DNA of 10,501 nt. Source: an uncultured Devosia sp. (GTDB lineage Bacteria > Pseudomonadota > Alphaproteobacteria > Rhizobiales > Devosiaceae). The stretch covers positions 1 through 10,501 of the forward strand of contig CAMLKN010000068.1 of assembly GCA_946480655.1 (NCBI GenBank), given 5' to 3'. The position numbers and the translations under genes are program-made. Each line of letters starts with the position of its first letter. Within the stretch, counting starts at the first letter, position 1. Shown here in pieces: positions 1-5,911 of the stretch. The notes under the pieces were generated by a model. That model saw only the letters and a program-made list of their open reading frames with translations. It had not been told where the DNA came from and did no database searches.

Positions 1-336
1 CATTCGGTGACGCAGAGCCAGCACATGTCGGACGACACGGCCCGCATCATCGACCAGGAAGTGCGCAAGCTGATCGAGGATGGCGAAGCGTCGGCCCGCC
101 ATATCCTGACCACCTACCACGACCAGTGGGAAGCCATTGCCCAGGCGCTGCTCGAATACGAGACGCTCACCGGCGATGAATTGCGCGCCCTGATGGATGG
201 CAAGCAGCCGGTGCGCCCGGAAGACAGCGGCCCGGCGGCCCCCAAGGCCACCGGCGTGCCTTCGGCCGGCAAGACCGGCAAGAAGCGCCCCGACGCGCCG
301 CCCGAGCCGGGCATGGAACCGCAGCCGGGCAGCTAA
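1..336 (+). CDS. ftsH: ATP-dependent zinc metalloprotease FtsH, C-terminal end (partial)
   Basis: This is the last 111 residues of a gene that begins before the window; the frame is open from base 1. FtsH is a membrane-anchored hexameric AAA+ zinc protease of about 600-650 residues that degrades misfolded membrane proteins and regulatory substrates. Only the helical end of the peptidase domain is present. The stretch DDTARIIDQEVRKLIEDGE, followed by the ARHILTTYHD and LLEYETLTGDELRAL segments, is the conserved FtsH C-terminal signature. The Walker motifs and the HEXXH zinc site lie outside the window. The last 40 or so residues are rich in Pro, Gly, Ala and Lys and look disordered, as in many alphaproteobacterial FtsH tails. 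A hairpin terminator follows and glmM lies 122 bases downstream; ftsH-glmM is a common bacterial gene order. The identification is firm. Confidence 0.93.
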   Translation, partial: HSVTQSQHMSDDTARIIDQEVRKLIEDGEASARHILTTYHDQWEAIAQALLEYETLTGDELRALMDGKQPVRPEDSGPAAPKATGVPSAGKTGKKRPDAPPEPGMEPQPGS

Positions 337-359
337 GCCAAACGGCCATTCACAACCAA

Positions 360-389
360 GGGTCGCCCCCGGGCGGCCCTTTCGCTTTG
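360..389 (+). terminator. Rho-independent terminator after ftsH
   Basis: The arm GGGTCGCC (360-367) pairs with GGCGGCCC (372-379) around a CCCG loop. This gives 8 pairs, one of them G-U, followed by the interrupted T tail TTTCGCTTTG. The same kind of tail (CCC-TTT-GCTTTGCC) follows the porin-like gene at 2770. It lies 24 bases after the ftsH stop. Because the tail is interrupted by CG, termination may be partial, allowing some read-through into glmM. Confidence 0.65.
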
Positions 390-397
390 CCAAGCCC

Positions 398-414
398 TGC
401 GCTAATCCAGCGCA
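398..414 (+). repeat. Short hairpin upstream of glmM
   Basis: TGCGCT (398-403) and AGCGCA (409-414) form a perfect 6-bp stem with a 5-base loop, 45 bases before the glmM start. The flanks CTTTGC (385-390) and GCAAAG (412-417) can form a competing pairing that also involves the terminator tail. I see no convincing -35/-10 pair for glmM in this spacer. The role is unknown and a chance occurrence is possible. Confidence 0.35.
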
Positions 415-458
415 AAGTGGTATCAGAAATTTCAGACCAGTGAGTCGGGGGACAAATC

Positions 459-1802
459 ATGGCCCGCAAGTATTTCGGCACTGACGGCATTCGTGGCCTG
501 GCCAATGGCGACAAGCTGACGCCGGAGCTGGCGCTGCGCGTCGGCATGGCCGCCGGCACCAAGTTCGTGCGCGGTGACCATCGCAATCGCGTCGTCATCG
601 GCAAGGATACGCGCCGCTCCGGCTACATGATCGAACAGGCCCTGACCGCCGGTTTCACCGCTGTCGGCATGGACGTCTACCTGCTCGGGCCGATGCCGAC
701 GCCAGCGGTCGCCATGTTGACCCGCTCGCTGCGCGCCGATCTCGGCGTCATGATCTCGGCCTCGCACAATCCCTATGACGACAACGGCATCAAGCTGTTC
801 CGGCCCGACGGCTACAAGCTCAGTGACGAGCTGGAGCTGCAGATCGAAAAGCTGATCGACAGCGACATGACGCGCTTTCTGGCCAAGGGCCGCGATATCG
901 GCCGTGCCCACCGCGACGAGGAAGCGCGCACCCGCTACATCGAATATGCCAAGCGCACCCTGCCGCGGAACATCGACCTTTCCGGCCTGCGTGTCGTGCT
1001 CGATTGCGCCAATGGCGCCGCCTACAAGGTGGCCCCGATTGCCCTGTGGGAACTGGGCGCCGAAGTCTTCACCATCGGCGCCGAACCCGATGGCTTCAAC
1101 ATCAACCACAAGGTGGGCTCGACGGCCCCCGAGGCGGTTGCCGCCAAGGTCAAGGAAGTGCGCGCCGACATCGGCATCGCGCTCGATGGCGATGCGGACC
1201 GCGTGATCATCGTCGATGAAAAGGGCCATGTGGTCGATGGTGACCAGTTCATGGCCGTCATCGCCGAAAGCTGGCTGGAGCGGCAGATGCTGGTGGGTGG
1301 TGGCATTGTCGCCACCGTCATGTCCAATCTCGGGCTCGAGCGGCATCTCTCCAAGCTGGGCCTGACGCTGGAGCGCACCCAGGTCGGCGACCGCTATGTG
1401 CTCGAAGCCATGCGGACCAAGGGGTTCAATGTGGGCGGCGAGCAGTCGGGCCACATCATCCTCTCCGATTTCACCACGACGGGCGACGGCCTGGTGGCGG
1501 CGCTGCAACTGCTCGCCGTGCTCAAGCAGATGGAGCGCCCGGTTTCGGAAATCTGCGCCCGGTTCGAAAAGGTGCCGCAGCTCTTGCGCAGCGTGAAATT
1601 CAAATCCGGCAAGCCGCTCGAACACAAGCAGGTCATCCAGGCCATTGCCGACGGCCAGGCCATGCTCGGCAATGGCGGGCGCCTGGTCGTGCGGGCCTCG
1701 GGGACCGAACCGGTGATCCGCGTCATGGGCGAGGCCGATGACGCCATCCTGGTCGAAACCGTGGTCGGCCAGATCGAAGCCGCCATCCGCGACGTCGCCT
1801 AG
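459..1802 (+). CDS. glmM: Phosphoglucosamine mutase GlmM
   Basis: GlmM interconverts glucosamine-6-phosphate and glucosamine-1-phosphate, the step before GlmU in cytoplasmic UDP-GlcNAc synthesis for peptidoglycan and LPS. The 447-residue length is typical for the family. All four alpha-D-phosphohexomutase signatures are present. The phosphoserine loop ISASHNP has the catalytic Ser at 102, the same number as in E. coli. The Mg-binding loop DGDADR is at 243-248, the sugar-binding GEQSGH at 327-332, and the phosphate-binding RASGTEP at 412-418. The N-terminal [10 protein letters not shown] is the usual GlmM opening. The ATG at 459 has GGGGGA (447-452) six bases upstream, which supports this start. 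Activation would need phosphorylation of Ser102, as in the family. It sits after ftsH and before an outer-membrane protein gene; nothing looks unusual. Confidence 0.97.
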   Translation: MARKYFGTDGIRGLANGDKLTPELALRVGMAAGTKFVRGDHRNRVVIGKDTRRSGYMIEQALTAGFTAVGMDVYLLGPMPTPAVAMLTRSLRADLGVMISASHNPYDDNGIKLFRPDGYKLSDELELQIEKLIDSDMTRFLAKGRDIGRAHRDEEARTRYIEYAKRTLPRNIDLSGLRVVLDCANGAAYKVAPIALWELGAEVFTIGAEPDGFNINHKVGSTAPEAVAAKVKEVRADIGIALDGDADRVIIVDEKGHVVDGDQFMAVIAESWLERQMLVGGGIVATVMSNLGLERHLSKLGLTLERTQVGDRYVLEAMRTKGFNVGGEQSGHIILSDFTTTGDGLVAALQLLAVLKQMERPVSEICARFEKVPQLLRSVKFKSGKPLEHKQVIQAIADGQAMLGNGGRLVVRASGTEPVIRVMGEADDAILVETVVGQIEAAIRDVA

Positions 1803-1826
1803 CACAGGTACAAGTATTGAAGGTCA

Positions 1827-1862
1827 GTTACCGGGCGCTCAAGTAAGTAACAGCTCGGTAAC
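1827..1862 (+). repeat. Inverted repeat downstream of glmM
   Basis: GTTACCG (1827-1833) and CGGTAAC (1856-1862) are perfect 7-base complements. GCT (1837-1839) and AGC (1852-1854) can pair inside the same stem. The loop contains the tandem AAGTAAGTAAC. No run of T follows, so it is not a standard intrinsic terminator, although it starts only 24 bases after the glmM stop. It may be a 3'-end stabilising hairpin or a protein-binding palindrome. Confidence 0.45.
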
Positions 1863-1870
1863 CACTGCAT

Positions 1871-1899
1871 TTGACTAGCCGTTAGGGTTAAAGTTTTAG
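1871..1899 (+). promoter_or_regulatory. Candidate promoter for the outer-membrane protein gene
   Basis: TTGACT (1871-1876) closely matches the -35 consensus TTGACA. A 17-base spacer leads to TTTTAG (1894-1899), a weak -10. The region is clearly more AT-rich than its surroundings and lies directly before a separately terminated gene, so a promoter is expected in this spacer. A second possibility is a -10-like GATATT at 1927-1932, with the CtrA-type box in the activator position. Transcription start mapping would decide. Confidence 0.4.
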
Positions 1900-1900
1900 G

Positions 1901-1915
1901 TTAAGTACGCTTTAA
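1901..1915 (+). promoter_or_regulatory. CtrA-type binding box
   Basis: TTAAGTACGCTTTAA is an exact match to the core of the alphaproteobacterial CtrA consensus TTAA-N7-TTAA. An extra TTAA half-site lies at 1888-1891, and a degenerate TTGA-N7-TTAG lies at 1871-1885. The box is 61 bases upstream of the start codon of the beta-barrel gene, inside the only plausible promoter region. If the -35/-10 pair at 1871-1899 is used, the box would overlap the transcription start and imply repression. If GATATT near 1927 is the -10, it would imply activation. The match is seen directly; binding is inferred. Confidence 0.5.
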
Positions 1916-1976
1916 GAAGTTTGCCGGATATTGGGCGCAATCGACTTGGTGTCGTGGCAACCAAAGGAACTTCGTT

Positions 1977-2708
1977 ATGCGTAACCTAACCGCCGCAGTG
2001 CTGGTCGCAGGAGCGACCATGATCGCCGGGCAAGCCCTGGCTGCGGACCTGCCCTACTATCCGCCTGTCATCGAAATCCCCGACGTCGACTACGGCTATT
2101 CGGGCTCGTTCTACCTGCGCGGCAGCGCGGCGCTGAACCTGATGTGGGCCCATCGGGTCAATCACCCGACCGCAACGCCTTCGACTTACAACATTACCGA
2201 ATTTGGCTACGGCTACTCGATCGGCGCGGGCGCCGGTTTCGAGACGGGCACGGGCCTCCGCTTCGACGCCACCTATGACTGGCTGAGCAATACCGGCATG
2301 ACTGCAGCCATTGACGATGGCGGCGGCCCCCTGGTCGAAGGCAACCATAGATTGTCACTGCGCTCCAGCGTGCTGCTGGCCAACGCCTATTACGACTTCA
2401 ACTTCGGGGATGGCGGCTACGGCGCTGCTGGCGGGACATTCGCCTATGTCGGTGCCGGTGCCGGTGTTGCCTTCAACGATGCCGTTGTGACCGACCCGCT
2501 GGGGGCCGAATCGCGCAGCCAGAATGCCAGCCTTGCCGCTGCCGGCATGGTGGGCGTTGGCTATGACTTCGGCCAGGTGGTCGCCGACGTGGGCTACCGC
2601 GCCCTCTATATCAACCGCATCGAGAACACCACGGCGGCCTTCCCGTTCTCGGTCGACAACAACTGGGTCCATGAAGTTCGCGGCTCGGTCCGCTATCGCT
2701 TCAACTGA
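1977..2708 (+). CDS. Omp25/Omp31-like outer-membrane beta-barrel protein
   Basis: This 243-residue protein has a clear Sec signal peptide: MRNLTAAVLVAGATMIAGQALA, probably cut before ADLPYYPP. The mature part is rich in Gly, Tyr, Phe, Ala and Asn and shows alternating strand patterns such as SFYLRGSAALNL, YGYSIGAGAGFETGTGLRFDATYDWL and SLRSSVLLANAYYDF. The C-terminal strand, EVRGSVRYRFN, is amphipathic, as expected of an 8-stranded barrel, although the last residue is Asn after Phe rather than a terminal aromatic. A mature protein starting with ADL is common in Rhizobiales Omp25/Omp31/RopB-type proteins. In those families the barrel is an abundant surface protein that contributes to envelope stability; no specific function can be read here. 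The start is supported by AAAGGA at 1963-1968. It is a single-gene unit between its own promoter region, which has a CtrA-type box, and a strong terminator. Confidence 0.85.
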   Translation: MRNLTAAVLVAGATMIAGQALAADLPYYPPVIEIPDVDYGYSGSFYLRGSAALNLMWAHRVNHPTATPSTYNITEFGYGYSIGAGAGFETGTGLRFDATYDWLSNTGMTAAIDDGGGPLVEGNHRLSLRSSVLLANAYYDFNFGDGGYGAAGGTFAYVGAGAGVAFNDAVVTDPLGAESRSQNASLAAAGMVGVGYDFGQVVADVGYRALYINRIENTTAAFPFSVDNNWVHEVRGSVRYRFN

Positions 2709-2743
2709 TCGCACGCGCGGACAGCCACGTCTGCCAGTCGCCT

Positions 2744-2779
2744 GGGCCGGTGTCAGAAGACACCGGCCCTTTGCTTTGC
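2744..2779 (+). terminator. Strong rho-independent terminator
   Basis: GGGCCGGTGTC (2744-2754) and GACACCGGCCC (2759-2769) form a perfect 11-bp stem with an AGAA tetraloop, followed by TTTGCTTTG. It lies 36 bases after the outer-membrane protein stop. It should separate that gene from the dehydrogenase pair downstream. Confidence 0.88.
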
Positions 2780-2823
2780 CCTCTGGACGGCATCCCGTCA
2801 CCGGTGCTCAATGGGCAGACACC

Positions 2824-2831
2824 GGAGGAGG
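2824..2831 (+). promoter_or_regulatory. Ribosome binding site setting the start of the DenD-like gene
   Basis: GGAGGAGG is a near-perfect Shine-Dalgarno sequence ending six bases before the GTG at 2838. An upstream in-frame ATG at 2811 would place this site inside the coding region. The site therefore argues for the GTG start. Confidence 0.8.
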
Positions 2832-2837
2832 AACGGC

Positions 2838-3827
2838 GTGCATATCCTGATCATTGGCGCGGCCGGCATGGTCGGACGCAAACTGACTGCGGCGCTGGTT
2901 TCCCGAGGTGACGTCGGAGGCCAGGCCATCGCCTCGATCACCCTGACCGATGTGATCACCCCGCCGCTGCCGACCGCGTCTTTTCCCGTTTCTGCACTCG
3001 CGGCTGATCTCTCCCAGCCGGGCACGGCAGCCACGCTGGTGGCAACGCGTCCCGATCTCATCTTCCATCTGGCGGCCGTGGTCTCGGGGGAAGCGGAGGC
3101 GGATTTCGAGAAAGGCTACGCCATCAATCTCGACGGGGCGATGTTTCTCTTCGAAGCCATCAGGCAGGAGGGGCTGAAGGAACCCTATTGTCCGCGCCTG
3201 GTCTTTACCTCATCGATCGCCGTCTTCGGCAGCCCCTTCCCCCTCGCCATCCCCGACGATTTCGCCCACACGCCTCTGACCAGCTATGGCACCCAGAAGG
3301 CCATTGGCGAACTGCTGCTGGCCGATTATTCGCGCCGGGGCTTCCTCGATGGCATAGGCATCCGCCTGCCCACCATCGTCGTGCGGCCCGGCGCACCCAA
3401 CAAGGCAGCCTCGGGCTTCTTTTCCGGCATCATCCGCGAACCGCTCAACGGGCAGGAGGCAGTGCTGCCGGTCGATGACGGCGTTCGCCACTGGTTTGCC
3501 TCACCACGGGCTGCAGTGGGCTTCCTGCTCCATGCCGCGGCACTCGACACTGCGCCCCTCGGCCAGCGGCGCAACCTGACCATGCCCGGCCTCAGCGCCA
3601 CCATTGCGGACGAAATCGCCGCTCTGGAACGCTTCGGCGGCGCCAGGGCGGTCAAGCTGATCCGTCGCGAGCCCGACCCGGTCGTGGCCGGCATCGTCGC
3701 GGGCTGGCCGCAGAATTTCGACGCGGCCCGGGCCATTGCCCTCGGCTTCCGCGCTGAAACAAGCTTCGACGAGATCGTGCGCGCCCATATCGAGGACGAG
3801 TTGGGCGGCACGGTGCCCCATGGCTGA
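2838..3827 (+). CDS. denD: DenD-like NAD-dependent epimerase/dehydrogenase (extended SDR)
   Basis: This extended short-chain dehydrogenase of 329 residues resembles D-erythronate dehydrogenase (DenD), which oxidises D-erythronate to 2-oxo-tetronate with NAD. From the GTG start, the N-terminus HILIIGAAGMVGRKL carries the Rossmann GxxGxxG at residues 7-13. IFHLAAVVSGEAEADFEKGY followed by the INLDG segment is typical of this SDR branch. The active site reads TSS at 124-126 and YGTQK with Tyr140 and Lys144. GTG at 2838 is preferred over ATG 2811 because GGAGGAGG sits six bases before it and the protein then opens directly with the first beta strand. The stop overlaps the start of the GMC gene by 8 bases, so the two are probably translationally coupled. 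The usual tetronate partners (OtnK, OtnC or OtnI) are not in the window, so the substrate may differ; the symbol reflects family resemblance only. Confidence 0.78.
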   Translation: MHILIIGAAGMVGRKLTAALVSRGDVGGQAIASITLTDVITPPLPTASFPVSALAADLSQPGTAATLVATRPDLIFHLAAVVSGEAEADFEKGYAINLDGAMFLFEAIRQEGLKEPYCPRLVFTSSIAVFGSPFPLAIPDDFAHTPLTSYGTQKAIGELLLADYSRRGFLDGIGIRLPTIVVRPGAPNKAASGFFSGIIREPLNGQEAVLPVDDGVRHWFASPRAAVGFLLHAAALDTAPLGQRRNLTMPGLSATIADEIAALERFGGARAVKLIRREPDPVVAGIVAGWPQNFDAARAIALGFRAETSFDEIVRAHIEDELGGTVPHG

Positions 3828-5859
3828 CCTCTCCCCGATCCTAGAAGCGGTCATTGCCCGCATCTTTCCGGCTGATGCGACGCATGGGGATGGTCGAGCC
3901 TTCGGGGCGCTCACCTATGTCGAGGCGCGACTGGAGGCTTCACCCGCAGCTCGCGAGCTGATCGGGCCGGGCCTGACCACCCTTGCCGAGCGAGGCTTTG
4001 CGGGCACGGACGCCGCGCACCAGGACGCCCTGCTGGCCGGACACGAAGGCGAGGACTGGCTGGCCCTGCTGGCGGAACTGGTGGCCGAGGGCGTCTATGC
4101 CGATCCCGGCAATGGCGGCAATCCGGACGCAGCGTCCTGGGCCATGCTCGACTATCGCCACGGCCTGCCCGAGGGACCGTCTGGCCCGCCAAAGCGACCC
4201 GCGCCACCCGCGCGCGCCCATTCCGGCACGCTCGACTATGACACAATCATCGTCGGTGCGGGTGCGGGTGGAGGTGTGGCTGCTGCCGTGCTGACCGAGG
4301 CTGGACACCACGTGCTGCTGCTCGAGCGCGGCGTCGAGCGCTCTTATGCCGATAGCGGTCATCGCGACCACCTACGCAACCATCGGCTCTCGCTTTATGG
4401 GCACAATACTGGTCCGGACTTGGCGGGCAATCCGCGCCTCTTCACCGACGCAAACGGCCAGGACCATGTCGTGGCGCCGCACGAGCCGGGCTATCACAAT
4501 CTGGCGGCAACCGTGGGTAGCGGCACTTTCCTTTACGGCGCTATGGCCTGGCGCTTCCATCGCGACGACTTCCGCATGGCAAGCCTTTATGGCGTGCCCG
4601 AAGGCTCATCGCTGGTCGACTGGCCGATCAGCCATGAGGACCTGGCGCCCTGGTACGACCGCGTCGAAACAGAACTGGGCATTGCCGGCGACGCAGCGCG
4701 TCACAGCCACGAAAGCGGCCGGCAACAAGGCTTTGCCATGCCCCCACTGCCCCAGGCGGTGCAGACGGCGACTTTGGCGAAGGGCGCTGCTGTACTGGGG
4801 CTTTCCACCCTTGCCCCGCCCCTTGCCATCAACAGCGTGCCGCATGACGGGCGCGGCGCCTGCATCGGCTGCGGGTCCTGCGTGGGCTTCCCCTGTCCCA
4901 GCGATGCCAAGAACGGAACGCAGAACACGTTCATAGCCCGTGCCAGGAGGACCGGACGCTGCGAGCTGGTGACCGGTGTTATGGTCACTCGGGTCGATAC
5001 CGATGCCGCGGGCAAGGTGACCGGTGTCAGTTTTGTTGACCCGGAGGGCAATGCCCACGCGGCGCGCGCCAAGCATGTCGTGCTCGCCGCCGGCGCCATC
5101 GAGACGGCGCGGCTGTTGCTCAACTCAACTTCCTCGCGCGAGCCGCAGGGCCTGGGCAACAATGCCGACCAGGTCGGGCGGCACCTGCAGGGGCACGTCT
5201 ATCCGCAGGCCTATGGCCTGTTCGATTATGAGGTGCACGGCTCGACCGGGCCGGGCGTCACCATCGGGACGACCCAGTATAGCCACGGCAATCCCGGCAT
5301 AGTCGGCGGTGGCCTCATCGCCGACGATTTCGTCCTGCCACCCATCCTGTTCTGGAAAACCTGCCTGCCCCCCGATCTCCGGCGCTGGGGGCGGGAAGCC
5401 AAGGACTTCATGCGTGACAATTTCCATCGGGTGTTGCGCCTGACCGGGCCCATCCACGAGATTCCCAATCCCGAGTCGCGCGTGAGAATTGCACCGCAGC
5501 AGCGCGATCGCTGGGGCCTGCCGGTGGCGCATCTCTCGGGCACGATCCATCCCGAAAGCCTGCGCACGGCGCTCTACATCCAGCAACGCGCGTTCGACTG
5601 GCTCGACGCTTCCGGCGCCAGCCGGCACTGGGGGCCGACGCCGAGCCTCACCCTCTCGGCAGGCCAGCATCAATCGGGCACCTGCCGCATGGGCACGGAC
5701 CCGGAACGATCGGTGACCGACACGACTGGCCGGGTCTGGGGCCATGACAATCTCTTTGTCTGCGACGGCGCAGTGCATCCCACCAATGGCGGGTTCAACC
5801 CTTTCCTCACCATTATGGCCATGAGTTACCGGACGGCCGCGGGCATCGGCAGGCCATGA
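3820..5859 (+). CDS. GMC-family FAD oxidoreductase fused to a gluconate 2-dehydrogenase subunit 3-like domain
   Basis: This 679-residue flavoprotein probably oxidises a sugar, sugar acid or alcohol. Residues 1 to about 115 resemble the gluconate 2-dehydrogenase subunit 3 family, with the motif ILEAVIARIFPAD near the start and YADPGNGGNPDAASW at 93-107. A Pro-rich linker (about 118-134) leads to the FAD-binding GMC domain, with GAGAGGG at 146-152 and the Glu of LLLERG at 169. Four cysteines (348, 351, 354, 359) form C-x2-C-x2-C-x4-C, as in FAD dehydrogenases that hold an Fe-S cluster. The C-terminal domain has HQSGTCRMG with the probable catalytic His617, and GFNPFLTIMA with the paired Asn660. 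I see no Sec or Tat signal, so it looks cytoplasmic. The ATG at 3820 lies in the ATGGCTGA overlap with the preceding gene. A longer frame from 3736 runs through that gene and is unlikely. The substrate and electron acceptor are unknown. Confidence 0.85.
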   Translation: MADLSPILEAVIARIFPADATHGDGRAFGALTYVEARLEASPAARELIGPGLTTLAERGFAGTDAAHQDALLAGHEGEDWLALLAELVAEGVYADPGNGGNPDAASWAMLDYRHGLPEGPSGPPKRPAPPARAHSGTLDYDTIIVGAGAGGGVAAAVLTEAGHHVLLLERGVERSYADSGHRDHLRNHRLSLYGHNTGPDLAGNPRLFTDANGQDHVVAPHEPGYHNLAATVGSGTFLYGAMAWRFHRDDFRMASLYGVPEGSSLVDWPISHEDLAPWYDRVETELGIAGDAARHSHESGRQQGFAMPPLPQAVQTATLAKGAAVLGLSTLAPPLAINSVPHDGRGACIGCGSCVGFPCPSDAKNGTQNTFIARARRTGRCELVTGVMVTRVDTDAAGKVTGVSFVDPEGNAHAARAKHVVLAAGAIETARLLLNSTSSREPQGLGNNADQVGRHLQGHVYPQAYGLFDYEVHGSTGPGVTIGTTQYSHGNPGIVGGGLIADDFVLPPILFWKTCLPPDLRRWGREAKDFMRDNFHRVLRLTGPIHEIPNPESRVRIAPQQRDRWGLPVAHLSGTIHPESLRTALYIQQRAFDWLDASGASRHWGPTPSLTLSAGQHQSGTCRMGTDPERSVTDTTGRVWGHDNLFVCDGAVHPTNGGFNPFLTIMAMSYRTAAGIGRP

Positions 5860-5886
5860 AAAAACCGCGGCCCCGGAGGGCCGCGG
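5859..5886 (-). terminator. Rho-independent terminator for the minus-strand dehydrogenase gene
   Basis: On the minus strand, CCGCGGCCC, a TCCG loop and GGGCCGCGG form a perfect 9-bp stem followed by TTTTTT. It lies 25 bases after the stop of the sorbosone dehydrogenase-like gene. The T-run is opposite bases 5859-5864, so its last base is also the last base of the convergent GMC stop codon. On the plus strand the same hairpin lacks a T tail, so it is a weak terminator in that direction at best. Confidence 0.88.
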
Positions 5887-5911
5887 CTGATCGAAGAGAA
5901 GCCTTGAATGA

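Noticed and set aside
432..1805. A 457-residue open frame on the minus strand opposite glmM
   Set aside because: It is a mirror frame of a well-supported glmM gene in GC-rich DNA. It is rich in His, Asp, Gly and Ala, shows no recognisable domain, and has no credible function.
1827..1862. Inverted repeat as a rho-independent terminator of glmM
   Set aside because: The stem is only moderate and no T-run follows, so it is recorded as a repeat only.
2811..2837. ATG at 2811 as the start of the DenD-like gene
   Set aside because: It would add nine residues (MGRHRRRNG) before the Rossmann strand and put the excellent GGAGGAGG ribosome site inside the coding region. The GTG at 2838 fits better.
3736..3819. 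Upstream start at 3736 for the GMC gene
   Set aside because: The extra 28 residues are an out-of-frame reading of the DenD-like gene's end and lack family similarity. The ATG at 3820 overlaps the stop in a typical coupled arrangement.
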